Below are positions 4,889 to 5,201 of a stretch of 5,201 nt of DNA, piece by piece. The stretch's first letter is position 1. Each line of letters begins with the position of its first letter. The stretch comes from Sulfuricella sp. (lineage in GTDB: Bacteria; Pseudomonadota; Gammaproteobacteria; Burkholderiales; Sulfuricellaceae). The stretch spans positions 1-5,201 of the forward strand of contig JAUYEK010000381.1 in NCBI GenBank assembly GCA_030691435.1, given 5' to 3'. A program made the translations under genes and the position numbers. The notes under the pieces are model-generated. The model was not told the origin of the DNA. It ran no database searches and saw only the letters and a program-made list of their open reading frames with translations.

Positions 4889-5201
4889 ATGCGGATAGCG
4901 ATGGTGGGATTGGGGAAAATGGGCGGCAACATGGTGCGGCGGCTGCGGCGTGGCGGCATCGAAGTGGTCGGTTATGGCCGCTCGCCGGAGGTGGTGGCCA
5001 GTCTTGCCGCGGAGGAGGGCATGGTCGCGGCTTCTTCCATGGCGGACGCGGTGGCCAAGCTCCAGTCGCCGCGCGTGGTCTGGCTCATGCTGCCGAGCGG
5101 CGAGACGACCGAGGGTCAAATCCGCGAGCTGGCTCCCCTGCTCGCCGAGGGCGATATTGTCATCGATGGCGGAAATTCCAATTACAAGGACAGCCAGCGC
5201 C
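4889..5201 (+). CDS. gnd: 6-phosphogluconate dehydrogenase, decarboxylating, short type, N-terminal part (cut by window end)
   Basis: The enzyme oxidatively decarboxylates 6-phosphogluconate to ribulose 5-phosphate, giving NADH or NADPH, in the cytosolic pentose phosphate pathway. 104 codons are visible. The Rossmann dinucleotide loop is GLGKMGGNM (7-15). VVWLMLPSGETT (63-74) follows the family pattern, and VIDGGNSNYKDSQ (91-103) is the 6-phosphogluconate dehydrogenase signature. GLGKMG with DGGNSNYKDS points to the roughly 300-residue branch that is often NAD-linked, rather than the 470-residue E. coli Gnd. At the end of the second strand the residues are Y29-G30-R31-S32, where NAD-linked members often have Asp, so cofactor preference is unclear. 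The start is fixed by a strong ribosome-binding site. The downstream neighbour, possibly a glucose-6-phosphate dehydrogenase gene, is outside the window. Confidence 0.93.
   Translation, partial: MRIAMVGLGKMGGNMVRRLRRGGIEVVGYGRSPEVVASLAAEEGMVAASSMADAVAKLQSPRVVWLMLPSGETTEGQIRELAPLLAEGDIVIDGGNSNYKDSQR

Noticed and set aside
1..5201. A hidden defence, mobile or otherwise novel gene system
   Set aside because: All substantial frames belong to known housekeeping or widespread families; no CRISPR array, toxin-antitoxin pair, transposase, integrase or phage gene can be seen.

Overview
This window is a housekeeping chromosomal segment from a proteobacterium, most likely a betaproteobacterium. I infer that from the DnaQ and RNase HI sequences, the moderately high GC content, and the repeat types in the gaps. 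I cannot name a genus. The backbone is mltD - gloB (minus strand), then a yafS-like methyltransferase - rnhA - dnaQ (plus strand). It matches the E. coli K-12 order mltD-gloB-yafS-rnhA-dnaQ, except that rnhA is codirectional with dnaQ here and divergent from it in E. coli.

Layout: 1-618 (minus) is the N-terminal 206 codons of a MltD-type membrane-bound lytic murein transglycosylase, cut by the window start. Its 5' end is odd: the best ribosome-binding site points to an ATG at 660 in another frame. 619-872 is a gap with a purine/pyrimidine hairpin repeat and a weak candidate terminator. 873-1634 (minus) is gloB, glyoxalase II. 1639-1784 is a 146-bp near-perfect palindromic element filling the divergent gap. 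1804-2547 is the YafS-like SAM methyltransferase, and its stop overlaps the possible GTG start of rnhA (2544-3017). 3031-3157 is a 127-bp long-hairpin repeat. 3188-3895 is dnaQ, the proofreading epsilon subunit of DNA polymerase III. 3947-4073 is a nested palindrome with a REP doublet (REPIN-like) at its core. 4110-4775 is an integral-membrane methyltransferase of the isoprenylcysteine carboxyl methyltransferase (ICMT)/PEMT type. 4889 to the end is the N-terminal part of a decarboxylating 6-phosphogluconate dehydrogenase.

Functionally the genes are a mixed housekeeping set: wall remodelling, methylglyoxal detoxification, RNA-DNA hybrid removal, replication fidelity and pentose-phosphate metabolism. 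The adjacency of rnhA and dnaQ is ancient, but no single new pathway is evident. The part least explained by genes is the gaps. Four of the five sizeable gaps hold a different palindromic element, and two of these elements appear to supply ribosome-binding sequences to the flanking genes. I see no phage, insertion sequence with transposase, CRISPR array, defence or secretion system.
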